A DNA stretch of 64,000 nt from Cylindrospermum stagnale PCC 7417 (GTDB taxonomy: Bacteria > Cyanobacteriota > Cyanobacteriia > Cyanobacteriales > Nostocaceae), in NCBI RefSeq assembly GCF_000317535.1, contig NC_019757.1:6526501-6590500 (forward strand). Reading direction: 5' to 3'. The translations under genes were made by a program, and so were the position numbers. Below, piece after piece: positions 34,468 to 41,193 of the stretch. The notes under the pieces are model-generated. The model made no database searches. It was given only the letters and a program-made list of their open reading frames with translations, and was not told the DNA's origin. The first letter of the stretch is position 1. Every line of letters starts with the position of its first letter.

Positions 34468-34925
34468 ATGAAGCTGCTTCTATAGCGATCCTAAATAAGA
34501 TGTGAACATCTCTTTTTTATCTTCCTCTGCGCTCTCTGCGTCTCTGCGGTTCGTTAAAAACAATACCGTGATGCCTACGGCTCCCGTCAGGGATACACAA
34601 CTCAAATAGGATTGCTATAGATGAGTGTATTGACCGCAAGTTAGCTAGAGAATTTACTGACTACGAAATCAAAACTGTTCCTCAGATGGGATGGGCTGGA
34701 ACTAAAAATGGTCAGTTACTGGCTTTAGTAGAAAAAGAATTTGATGTTTTTATTAGGGTTGACCGGAATTTATCTTTTCAGCAAAATTTGTCTCAGTTCA
34801 ATATTGCTGTAGTTGTTTTGCGAGCACCCTCTAATAGATTAATGGATCTTAAACCTTTAGTTCCCAAGATTTTAGACATATTATCTACAGTAGTGAAAGG
34901 TCAAGCTGTAGTTGTTAGTTTTTAA
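34468..34925 (+). pseudogene. DUF5615 PIN-like toxin split by a MITE
   Basis: Codons 1-5 (ATG AAG CTG CTT CTA, 34468-34482) are separated from the rest (from G at 34620) by 135 inserted bases plus a duplicated TA. Removing the insert rebuilds MKLLLDECIDRKLAREF, then TVPQMGWAGTKNGQLLAL and FIRVDRNLSFQQNL, a complete DUF5615 toxin of about 106 residues with its acidic PIN-like residues. The insert brings in-frame stops, so full-length toxin cannot be made. A 79-residue distal frame from 34686 lacks the first catalytic part. Confidence 0.9.
34483..34617. mobile_element. 135-bp MITE (IS630/Tc1-like, TA target)
   Basis: Terminal inverted repeats TAGCGATCCTA and, on the other strand, TAGCAATCCTA; flanked on both sides by TA (34481-34482 and 34618-34619), the target duplication of the IS630/Tc1-mariner group. 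No coding capacity. It contains a CTCTGCG-type repeat in its middle. Confidence 0.85.
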
Positions 34926-34964
34926 TGGGCATTAGAAGAACAAGAGCCAGAACGACAGCTTTTT

Positions 34965-35030
34965 CTATAGAAAATCAGAAGGGTTACAGAAACGCAAAAC
35001 AACATTAATATCCAGTAAATATCTCGTCAT
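34965..35030 (-). pseudogene. VapC PIN toxin stub, 21 codons
   Basis: The ATG overlaps the stop of the VapB-like gene (ATGA). The frame reads MTRYLLDINVVLRFCNPSDF and one Leu before TAG. This is the first beta strand and first catalytic Asp region of a PIN-domain VapC; the remaining 110 or so residues are missing. Deleting the TA of the CTATAG at the break would open the frame for 20 more codons, so a transposon excision scar is possible. Confidence 0.7.
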
Positions 35031-35272
35031 TCTTCATAAATGCTATCCCGGCTAAAAGCTTCATCAGGTAAAGTCAAACCACTTTCAGGAAGTTGAAAAA
35101 CCCAGTTGCGGAACTCCTTAGCTCTTTCCTCTGGTGTCGCTTTTTGCCAAAATGGAGTAGAAGATGAAACCTGTTTAGCCTGAAACTCAATAAAGGCAAT
35201 AAAATCAGCTATTTTTTCGAGTTGTTCCTCGTTTAGCTTATCTAGTTCTTGCTTGAGCTTTTCTCGCAACAT
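35027..35272 (-). CDS. VapB-type antitoxin
   Basis: An 81-residue acidic helical protein: MLREKLKQELDKLNEEQLEK at the start and the toxin-neutralising tail LPDEAFSRDSIYEE, a common ending of cyanobacterial antitoxins partnered with PIN toxins. The adjoining vapC is only a 21-codon stub, so the antitoxin outlived its toxin. Confidence 0.7.
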   Translation of the reverse strand: MLREKLKQELDKLNEEQLEKIADFIAFIEFQAKQVSSSTPFWQKATPEERAKEFRNWVFQLPESGLTLPDEAFSRDSIYEE

Positions 35273-35280
35273 AATTTAAG

Positions 35281-35324
35281 GTTATACAAAAGCAGGTATT
35301 CTTTATCGTAACCAATCTGATCGC
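35281..35324. repeat. Direct repeat, copy 2
   Basis: Second copy of the 43-base repeat at 34151-34193. Confidence 0.75.
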
Positions 35325-35400
35325 TCTCAGGATTATGATAGGCGATCGCATTGGTTCAAAATTGGTTTAATATTGATAGTTAGAAGTATACCGAATCATT

Positions 35401-35577
35401 ATGGATGCTTTAATTGAAGAACTCAGCGAAAAGTTAAACTACTGGCAGCCTGCGATCGCAGATCAAGTCCGCCATTGTATTCTAGAAATAATCGAAATGG
35501 CAGATCAGGATGTTTTAGACATTCTCAGAACCCGTACAGTAGAGCAGGAAGTTTTGGATTTGTTGGATGAACCCTAA
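35401..35577 (+). CDS. Small antitoxin partner of MazF-like toxin
   Basis: A 58-residue acidic helical protein from ATG at 35401: MDALIEELSEKLNYWQPAIA, then EIIEMADQDVLD and a tail LDLLDEP. It overlaps the start of the MazF/PemK-like gene by 11 bases, the arrangement of a translationally coupled toxin-antitoxin pair. It does not show the AbrB/MazE fold, so it belongs to a less usual antitoxin type; role inferred from position. Confidence 0.7.
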   Translation: MDALIEELSEKLNYWQPAIADQVRHCILEIIEMADQDVLDILRTRTVEQEVLDLLDEP

Positions 35578-35899
35578 GCTTGGTGAAGTTTGGCTTGCGG
35601 ATTTGGGTGTAGCTGCAAAAACACGCCCAATTGTCATTGTATCCCGTGATGACCCAGACCCACCACGAGCCTTAGTAATTTATGTACCACTAACTACCCA
35701 AAATCGGGGAAGTCTTTATGAGGTTTCACTACCTCGACTGCAATTTCTTGAGCGAGATTCTACAGCTAATGTTCAAGGTATTGCATCTATTCCAACGGTA
35801 AGACTAGAGCGAAAACTGGGAAAGTTACCAGAAGAAGTTATGCTGGAAATTAAGCAAGCGATTAAATTCGCACTTGATTTACAAGATGATCCTGAATAA
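35567..35899 (+). CDS. MazF/PemK-type mRNA interferase toxin
   Basis: A 110-residue protein of the PemK/MazF family. Seen: the N-terminal GEVWLADLG, the TRPIVIVSRD strand with the substrate-binding Arg, and VPLTTQ. The SIPTVRLERKLGKL segment carries the conserved C-terminal strand and helix. It should cleave mRNA at short motifs when the coupled 58-residue antitoxin is lost. The module is intact, unlike its neighbours. Confidence 0.88.
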   Translation: MNPKLGEVWLADLGVAAKTRPIVIVSRDDPDPPRALVIYVPLTTQNRGSLYEVSLPRLQFLERDSTANVQGIASIPTVRLERKLGKLPEEVMLEIKQAIKFALDLQDDPE

Positions 35900-35906
35900 T
35901 CGCTCT

Positions 35907-36719
35907 CTACTCTATATCAATAATGCGATCAGAGTCTTGAACAATATAAAAGTTGCAATCAAACAATATCTTAGATAAAAAAGCAACTTGTAGCAAGGAA
36001 TTAGGAAAACGCTCTTGTAATTGCTCAATACTTGGTATATTCATTAACAAGTTTCTTCTATAAGAAGAGTACATCTCAACTAATGGAGGTACTAGTCTTT
36101 GGACAGAACTAATCAAAGTCAGATCATTTGAGAAAGAAAGCCTAGTTAACAATCTATCAGAAAAAATCTCAAAACTTAAAGGTGAGGGTATTTCTTGAGG
36201 TTCTGAAAGGCGGAAAGCTTTACCCGGAACTTGAAAGGCAACATGGTGTTCTTTATCATCAGGTAATGAGCCAATATCGCTGGGAGGAATATAAATTGAT
36301 CTTTGTAATATTTGGTGATTCAGATAGGCTTTATTGAAATCATCCAATTCATGAAACACAGGCGCGACATAATAAACTTCATTACCTTTAGATTCCCAAT
36401 CCATAAGAAGTTGATGCTGATCTGATCCGTGTCGTCCTCCTGAGCTTTTTTTTGGTCGAAGATGCATTCTATAGAATGCTCCCGTGAACAAGCTTTTCTG
36501 AATTTCAGTGGTATTGCTTCGTCCTCTCATATAATCAGAAAGCTTAAATTGCAGAAATAAAGGTTGACCAGGACGATCTAGACGTAAATCATAACCCTTC
36601 TTTCCTTCGTCAATTAAAGAGGGAAAAAAGGGTGCTGCTGTAAGGGATGTTCTGTTATCATAAATCAGAGCTTCCGTAACAGCATAACCATAAGAGAATT
36701 CGGAGATACCGGAGCGCAT
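35907..36719 (-). CDS. Hypothetical protein, possible PD-(D/E)xK-like nuclease
   Basis: A 270-residue protein I do not recognise. The N-terminal third contains TEALI (Glu17), GYDLRL (Asp44) and FLQFKLS (Gln57, Lys59), spaced like the E...D...QxK core of Mrr-type restriction-nuclease folds. The remaining two thirds are mostly helical with a hydrophobic end (LQVAFLSKILFDCNFYIVQD). It sits among toxin-antitoxin genes and ends 7 bases from the convergent MazF-like stop. A defence or toxin role is a guess from fold-like motif and context. Confidence 0.5.
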   Translation of the reverse strand: MRSGISEFSYGYAVTEALIYDNRTSLTAAPFFPSLIDEGKKGYDLRLDRPGQPLFLQFKLSDYMRGRSNTTEIQKSLFTGAFYRMHLRPKKSSGGRHGSDQHQLLMDWESKGNEVYYVAPVFHELDDFNKAYLNHQILQRSIYIPPSDIGSLPDDKEHHVAFQVPGKAFRLSEPQEIPSPLSFEIFSDRLLTRLSFSNDLTLISSVQRLVPPLVEMYSSYRRNLLMNIPSIEQLQERFPNSLLQVAFLSKILFDCNFYIVQDSDRIIDIE

Positions 36720-36863
36720 AAATTATTTAATTTATCTATATTACACTAATGATACATGAAAGCTTTGGGTTATGCCTCCGGCACACTACGAGAACGCGTT
36801 GCTCAACCCAACCTACACAAATAGATTTTATTATAAGTATTCATGCGAACACGAGATTATGCC

Positions 36864-37133
36864 TTATAAGTCATTATCATAAGCTTTAGCTAAATCAGCA
36901 TCAATGCTTTCATTATCTGTACCTGTAGCGTAACCTAGACTAATTGCACCAGCATAACCAAGCAGACGCTGACGTGCTTCTTCAGTAGAGGATTTAGGGC
37001 TAACTGACAAGCTATATTGACGATTTAGGGACGCACCAACTAATTCTGCTACTGAAAGTCCAACAGCATTAGCTTGTTGGTGCAAAGCTGTATAAACTTC
37101 ATCGCTCAGTTCCAATGTTAATACTTTGATCAC
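36864..37133 (-). CDS. Ribbon-helix-helix type antitoxin-like protein
   Basis: An 89-residue protein: beta strand VLTLELSDEVYTALHQQA followed by a helix VGLSVAELVGASLNRQ, the pattern of CopG/RHH-like antitoxins; the acidic C-terminus (TDNESIDADLAKAYDNDL) would bind a toxin. No toxin gene follows within the next 140 bases, so it is an orphan. Confidence 0.6.
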   Translation of the reverse strand: MIKVLTLELSDEVYTALHQQANAVGLSVAELVGASLNRQYSLSVSPKSSTEEARQRLLGYAGAISLGYATGTDNESIDADLAKAYDNDL

Positions 37134-37202
37134 AGAAGTAAGTTACCTTAAATAACATTAAAGCAATTATAGCTTTTTTCTAATTTTGAACCTTTCAAAA
37201 CC

Positions 37203-37580
37203 TTAACCAATCACAGAAAATCTTTGAAAATATTTGTATTGCTCATTTTCTATCAACTTCCGTAACTGTTGCAATATATTCAGTCTATAAATGGCATCTT
37301 GATAATCATTTTTAGATGAATTACCGCTTAATTTATTTAGCATTTCATCGCTTTCTTGCACAATTGCATCACGGAAGAAATTACTAAACTTTCTGCGGTT
37401 GTTTCCCTCCAACTGAACTACAGGCACTCTTTCCGGTTCACCATCTATCTTCATTTCTTGTAATTCAGATTTACCAATCTTAGAAAATTCTGATTGAGTT
37501 AACCATTCGTACAATTCTTGGGAAACTTCAATAATTTCAGATTCTTCTTTATCTTGTGAGTAGAATTTAATATCTAACAT
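37203..37580 (-). CDS. Hypothetical protein, 125 residues
   Basis: A charged, helical protein starting MLDIKFYSQDKEESEII with a C-terminal coiled-coil-like region (LNILQQLRKLIENEQYK). It directly abuts the 68-residue gene upstream (stop and start adjacent), so the two are co-translated. No motif recognised. Confidence 0.55.
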   Translation of the reverse strand: MLDIKFYSQDKEESEIIEVSQELYEWLTQSEFSKIGKSELQEMKIDGEPERVPVVQLEGNNRRKFSNFFRDAIVQESDEMLNKLSGNSSKNDYQDAIYRLNILQQLRKLIENEQYKYFQRFSVIG

Positions 37581-37787
37581 TTAACCCTCCTCATTATCTA
37601 CCAGTTCCATAAATTCTGTTTCTGGGACATTTTCTGCATAAGCTATATCATACTGTTCAAAGAGCTTTTTGGCTGGATTTGTAATTACTCCAGTAGTTAA
37701 AACAGCAGATACAGTTCCCTTAGCAACAATTTTTCTAGCTACAGTTGAACCTGTTTTGTGTCCAGTTTTTATTTCAATATATGGCAT
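37581..37787 (-). CDS. Small protein with nuclease-tail-like sequence
   Basis: A 68-residue protein: MPYIEIKTGHKTGSTVARK, then SAVLTTGVITNPAKKLFEQ and DIAYAENVPE. The middle resembles the last strand-helix-strand of Mrr-like nucleases (a strand ending TTG, then a helix, then a strand), but the catalytic half is absent. It may be a split or degraded domain, or an unrelated small protein. First base pairs directly to the next gene. Confidence 0.45.
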   Translation of the reverse strand: MPYIEIKTGHKTGSTVARKIVAKGTVSAVLTTGVITNPAKKLFEQYDIAYAENVPETEFMELVDNEEG

Positions 37788-37810
37788 TCTTATAAACCTA
37801 ATATTAGCTA

Positions 37811-38038
37811 TTATAATTGATTGTACTTAGCATTGATATCTCTAACTATTTGCTTTACCCTTGCTTCATCCTCTGCTCGGTAGTAAATAATATCACCATT
37901 AGCATCACGTCCTTTAGTTCTATCACAGGTAATTTTCTCTGCTCTTAGTTTGTCAATTACCCAGCCTATAAAATTTCTATGTGATTCTAAATGATGAATC
38001 ATTTCATCTTCATCAGTTTCCCATTTCCTTTCTGTCAT
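37811..38038 (-). CDS. Hypothetical protein, 75 residues
   Basis: A charged protein starting MTERKWETDEDEMIHHLESH with a central ITCDRTKGRDANGDIIYYR hairpin-like segment and a C-terminal helix. It lies 23 bases upstream of the 68-residue gene in the same direction and probably belongs to the same transcript. Function unknown. Confidence 0.5.
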   Translation of the reverse strand: MTERKWETDEDEMIHHLESHRNFIGWVIDKLRAEKITCDRTKGRDANGDIIYYRAEDEARVKQIVRDINAKYNQL

Positions 38039-38065
38039 TTATCTCCTCATCCCGTAATAAGATTT

Positions 38066-38296
38066 TCATTGCAAAGATGCACGCAGTTTCTTAAAAACTT
38101 CTTCGGCTGAAACGCCAATAATTTTACTATTACTTATATCTTCATCCCGTAATTCTGCCTCTTGTAACCATTCATCTGCAATTTGTTGGTCAATTTCACC
38201 AACTTGTCCTAAATGTTCAAGCAGACGCGCGACCAATGATGCTAGAGAATTATTTGGTAAGGCAAGGACTTGAGCTTCAAGTTGTTCAAGTGTCAT
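38066..38296 (-). CDS. Addiction-module antitoxin-like protein
   Basis: A 76-residue protein of the putative addiction module component type: an N-terminal helix LEQLEAQVLALPNNSLASLV and the conserved DEWLQEAELRDEDI region followed by VSAEEVFKKLRASL. In intact modules a RelE/ParE toxin follows; here a 75-residue unknown gene follows instead. Confidence 0.7.
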   Translation of the reverse strand: MTLEQLEAQVLALPNNSLASLVARLLEHLGQVGEIDQQIADEWLQEAELRDEDISNSKIIGVSAEEVFKKLRASLQ

Positions 38297-38388
38297 AAAT
38301 TGTCCAATTTTCCTACATTACACTAATTATAATATCTTACCAAAGCATATTTACACTAACCTTATGCGCTTCTGAATCTTGACCAAAT

Positions 38389-38727
38389 TTAAGAAACAGC
38401 AAATTCTGTATATTGCCGAATTTCAGGAGATTTAAAAGCTAAAATGATATGTGCTTTTGGTATTCCCGCAGCGACCAACTCATTTGCAATTCCCTCTTCT
38501 GTGCCATCATGTTGAATCCAAAGTTTATGGTCAATTAAATCAATATGTAATAAAGTTCCATAGATACGATAACCATTTTGCCAGCCTGACTCAACTAATA
38601 AATAACGATCATTTTTTTCATCTAACACCAGTTCAATTTTAACTTGTTCATCATTGCCAAGAAAATCAGCGTATTCTTCGAGAATATTTTTAATGATTTG
38701 ACGATATTGATTAGTTAAGGAATCCAT
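38389..38727 (-). CDS. xisI: XisI family protein
   Basis: A 112-residue XisI protein, recognised from QYRQIIKNILEEYADF, the WQNGYRIYGTLLHIDLIDHK core and GIPKAHIILAFKSPEIRQY. It overlaps the xisH gene upstream by 13 bases. Family knowledge: XisH and XisI were named as factors required with XisF for fdxN element excision in Anabaena heterocysts; most copies, as here, are not near such an element. Its action is inferred to depend on XisH. Confidence 0.92.
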   Translation of the reverse strand: MDSLTNQYRQIIKNILEEYADFLGNDEQVKIELVLDEKNDRYLLVESGWQNGYRIYGTLLHIDLIDHKLWIQHDGTEEGIANELVAAGIPKAHIILAFKSPEIRQYTEFAVS

Positions 38728-39134
38728 CTCACAATTACCTCCTGTTCAATATCAAAGCTAAATAAACGAATAACGCCATCTTCAATTAAGGTTTGACCAG
38801 CTTCTTCTTCAAAAACTGTTTTGCAAGTGCTTTCACTCACAGCCAGAAATAATTTATATTCAGGATAATAACGCGCTAATAAATGAGCATACAAAACAAA
38901 TTGACCAACAGCTTCTTCCAGGTCTTTCATATCCGAGGGACGTGTAAAACTTTTCACCTCAACAGCTATTTTTTCTGTTTCTCGCTCTGCTGCTAGTAAT
39001 CTTTCTGCTCCTAAATCAACAAATAGGTTTTTACCTCTCGCTAAACGAATCCGCAAAGGGTCATGGAGAATTTTCCAGCCATCTTTGATGAGTGCGTTTT
39101 TTACGGTACTGTGATAGATGTCTCTAGCTGGCAT
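38715..39134 (-). CDS. xisH: XisH family protein
   Basis: A 139-residue XisH protein: MPARDIYHSTVKNALIKDGW, then FVDLGAERLLAAER and IAVEVKSF. Asp40 with Glu59-x-Lys61 forms a D...ExK pattern like the PD-(D/E)xK nuclease fold, so a nuclease origin is plausible. The tail (IRLFSFDIEQEVIVRWIP) is typical of the family. First gene of the xisHI pair; no xisF recombinase or fdxN sequence is present in the window. Confidence 0.92.
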   Translation of the reverse strand: MPARDIYHSTVKNALIKDGWKILHDPLRIRLARGKNLFVDLGAERLLAAERETEKIAVEVKSFTRPSDMKDLEEAVGQFVLYAHLLARYYPEYKLFLAVSESTCKTVFEEEAGQTLIEDGVIRLFSFDIEQEVIVRWIP

Positions 39135-39357
39135 ACTGCAAAATCAGGTTTGAACGCCTGAGCCTTATACCCATATTTAGTATTTTCTGTCAAGGCGTAA
39201 GTTCCATAATAATTGTAATCGAAACATTACCGTCTTTGCAGTTAAGCCCAAATCAGCAAAACATTCTGGTAAAAAAACCCATCCTTCAGCCAACGAACCC
39301 AGGATAATGGAGCATAATTAACCTTTATAGCTGTTAACACAACTCTAGAAATTCACT

Positions 39358-40359
39358 ATGAATACACAACCAACAAATCAACCTATTCGCGTCGGTGTCC
39401 TCGGTTTTGGTGGACTGGGACAAGCAGCCGCTAAAGTCTTGGCTGGAAAACGGGAAATGATTTTAGTCGCAGTCGCAGACCAAAAAGGCTACGCATACTC
39501 TGCTGAAGGTTTAAAAATTGAAGAATGCATTAAAACCTACCAAAGTCAAGGTTCTGTAGGTTATTTAGAACCAGTTGGGACATTATCAAATCAGAGTATT
39601 GAAGATTTAATCGCCAGTACCCAAGTAGATGGGTATTTCCTGGCTTTACCCAACTTACCAAATGACTTTATCCCCACTGTCGCTAAAGCGTTTATCAAAG
39701 CCGGTTGGCGGGGTGTGCTGGTGGATGCGATTAAACGCACCAGTGCAGTAGAACAACTCTTGGCGATGAAAGAAGAACTAGCAGCAGCGGGAATTACTTA
39801 CATGACAGGCTGTGGTGCAACGCCTGGATTGTTAACCGCTGCTGCTGCTTTAGCCGCCCAAAGTTACGCCGAAATTCACAAGGTAGAAATTACCTTTGGG
39901 GTGGGAATTGCTAATTGGGAAGCTTACCGCGCCACTGTCCGCGAAGATATTGGACATATGCCTGGTTATACTGTAGAAGTTGCTAGGGCGATGACTGACG
40001 CCGAAGTTGAAGCCCTATTAGATAAAACTAATGGTGTGCTGACCTTAGAGAATATGGAACACGCCGATGATGTGATGTTAGAAGTGGCGGGAATATGCGA
40101 TCGCGATCGCGTTACAGTCGGCGGCGTAGTCGATACCCGCAATCCCAAAAAGCCCCTCAGCACCAACGTTAAAGTCATAGGGCGCACCTTTGAAGGTAGA
40201 ATTTCCACCCATACCTTTACCCTCGGAGATGAAACCAGCATGGCAGCTAATGTCTGCGGCCCCGCCTTTGGTTATCTCAAAGCTGGTAAGCAATTGCACC
40301 AGCGGGGTATTTATGGCATATTCACCGCTGCCGAAATCATGCCCCAGTTTGTTAAATAA
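39358..40359 (+). CDS. bioU: BioU-type (S)-8-amino-7-oxononanoate synthase, saccharopine-dehydrogenase-like
   Basis: A 333-residue NAD(P)-dependent oxidoreductase with an N-terminal Rossmann motif GVLGFGGLG (13-21). Family knowledge: cyanobacterial BioU (Synechocystis slr0355) is a saccharopine-dehydrogenase-like suicide enzyme that uses its own lysine side-chain amine (Lys124) in biotin synthesis, replacing BioA. Here VDAIKRTSA places Lys126 in the matching position, followed by [14 protein letters not shown]. Assignment rests on overall resemblance and this lysine; an ordinary amino-acid dehydrogenase-like role is the alternative. It is a single gene. Confidence 0.75.
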   Translation: MNTQPTNQPIRVGVLGFGGLGQAAAKVLAGKREMILVAVADQKGYAYSAEGLKIEECIKTYQSQGSVGYLEPVGTLSNQSIEDLIASTQVDGYFLALPNLPNDFIPTVAKAFIKAGWRGVLVDAIKRTSAVEQLLAMKEELAAAGITYMTGCGATPGLLTAAAALAAQSYAEIHKVEITFGVGIANWEAYRATVREDIGHMPGYTVEVARAMTDAEVEALLDKTNGVLTLENMEHADDVMLEVAGICDRDRVTVGGVVDTRNPKKPLSTNVKVIGRTFEGRISTHTFTLGDETSMAANVCGPAFGYLKAGKQLHQRGIYGIFTAAEIMPQFVK

Positions 40360-40447
40360 TCCCAAGTCTGTTTAAAACAGTACTTCTCCCATGTGTCTGG
40401 AGTCTGTCACCCTTTTGCCTTACAGCAGTTTTTGATTGATTAGATCA

Positions 40448-40475
40448 GTAGAGACGTTGCATGCAACGTCTCTAC
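40448..40475. repeat. 28-bp perfect palindrome
   Basis: GTAGAGACGTTGCA followed by its exact complement. A recurrent Nostoc-type palindromic repeat; between convergent genes it can also serve as a bidirectional terminator. Confidence 0.8.
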
Positions 40476-40520
40476 AAAATTATGTATTCCATTCACATGA
40501 AAACAGCCTTCAGTATCAAA

Positions 40521-41066
40521 TTAGGCGTTGTAAGACTTTATCGTCTCCTCTTCAATTAAAGATGAGGGTGTTTGCATGATAAATGGGAGATTAGCACCCA
40601 CAAGACCCCGTTGGATACGTTCTGATGTTTCACTGAAAACCACAAACAGAGGATAGATAGTATCAGCCCCCTCACTCAAAATATGGCTGTGGCGGGGGTG
40701 CATCAACCACTCATAGTCCTTATCTAGCCAAACCTGGGTTTGTCGCCAGCGTCCCAACAACTCAGAAAAATCTTCATGGGGACGATGAATAAATAGCAAA
40801 ATTTCGACGCCGGTTTTGATTTTCCACTCCGGATCGCACATCAAAATGGCGACATCACAAGGTAGACAGAGGGTTTGTGAGGTTTTTGTCAGATTGTCGC
40901 GAACTCGGACAATCGGTAAAGGAATAGTGATCACACTTTCATCTGGACGGCGGAGACTGGGAATCATCTCCCAGTATGGGCGATGCTGCTTTAATAATGC
41001 GATCGCCGCCAGATGATGGCTATACTCAGCCAAGCTATCTTCGTATAGGGATTTTTGCACAGGCAT
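40521..41066 (-). CDS. Hypothetical cyanobacterial protein, 181 residues
   Basis: A soluble mixed alpha/beta protein beginning MPVQKSLYEDSLAEYSHHLA. It contains strands such as LCLPCDVAILMCDPEW and GVEILLFIHRPH. No known motif or membrane segment. It lies downstream of the pil cluster on the same strand, separated by 130 bases from pilC, but is probably independent. Confidence 0.6.
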   Translation of the reverse strand: MPVQKSLYEDSLAEYSHHLAAIALLKQHRPYWEMIPSLRRPDESVITIPLPIVRVRDNLTKTSQTLCLPCDVAILMCDPEWKIKTGVEILLFIHRPHEDFSELLGRWRQTQVWLDKDYEWLMHPRHSHILSEGADTIYPLFVVFSETSERIQRGLVGANLPFIMQTPSSLIEEETIKSYNA

Positions 41067-41193
41067 AATTCTGTGAAGTATGAATTAACCAAAATAATCA
41101 ATCTAGGGGATGGAAATAAGGATGAAATACTAACTGTTGGCTGAATATATACAGTTAGGAAAATAGAATTTTCATCCTTTGAAAGATTATTAT

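Noticed and set aside
34468-34617. Programmed frameshift or intron in the DUF5615 gene
   Set aside because: The insert has transposon-type inverted ends and a TA duplication, and no intron features.
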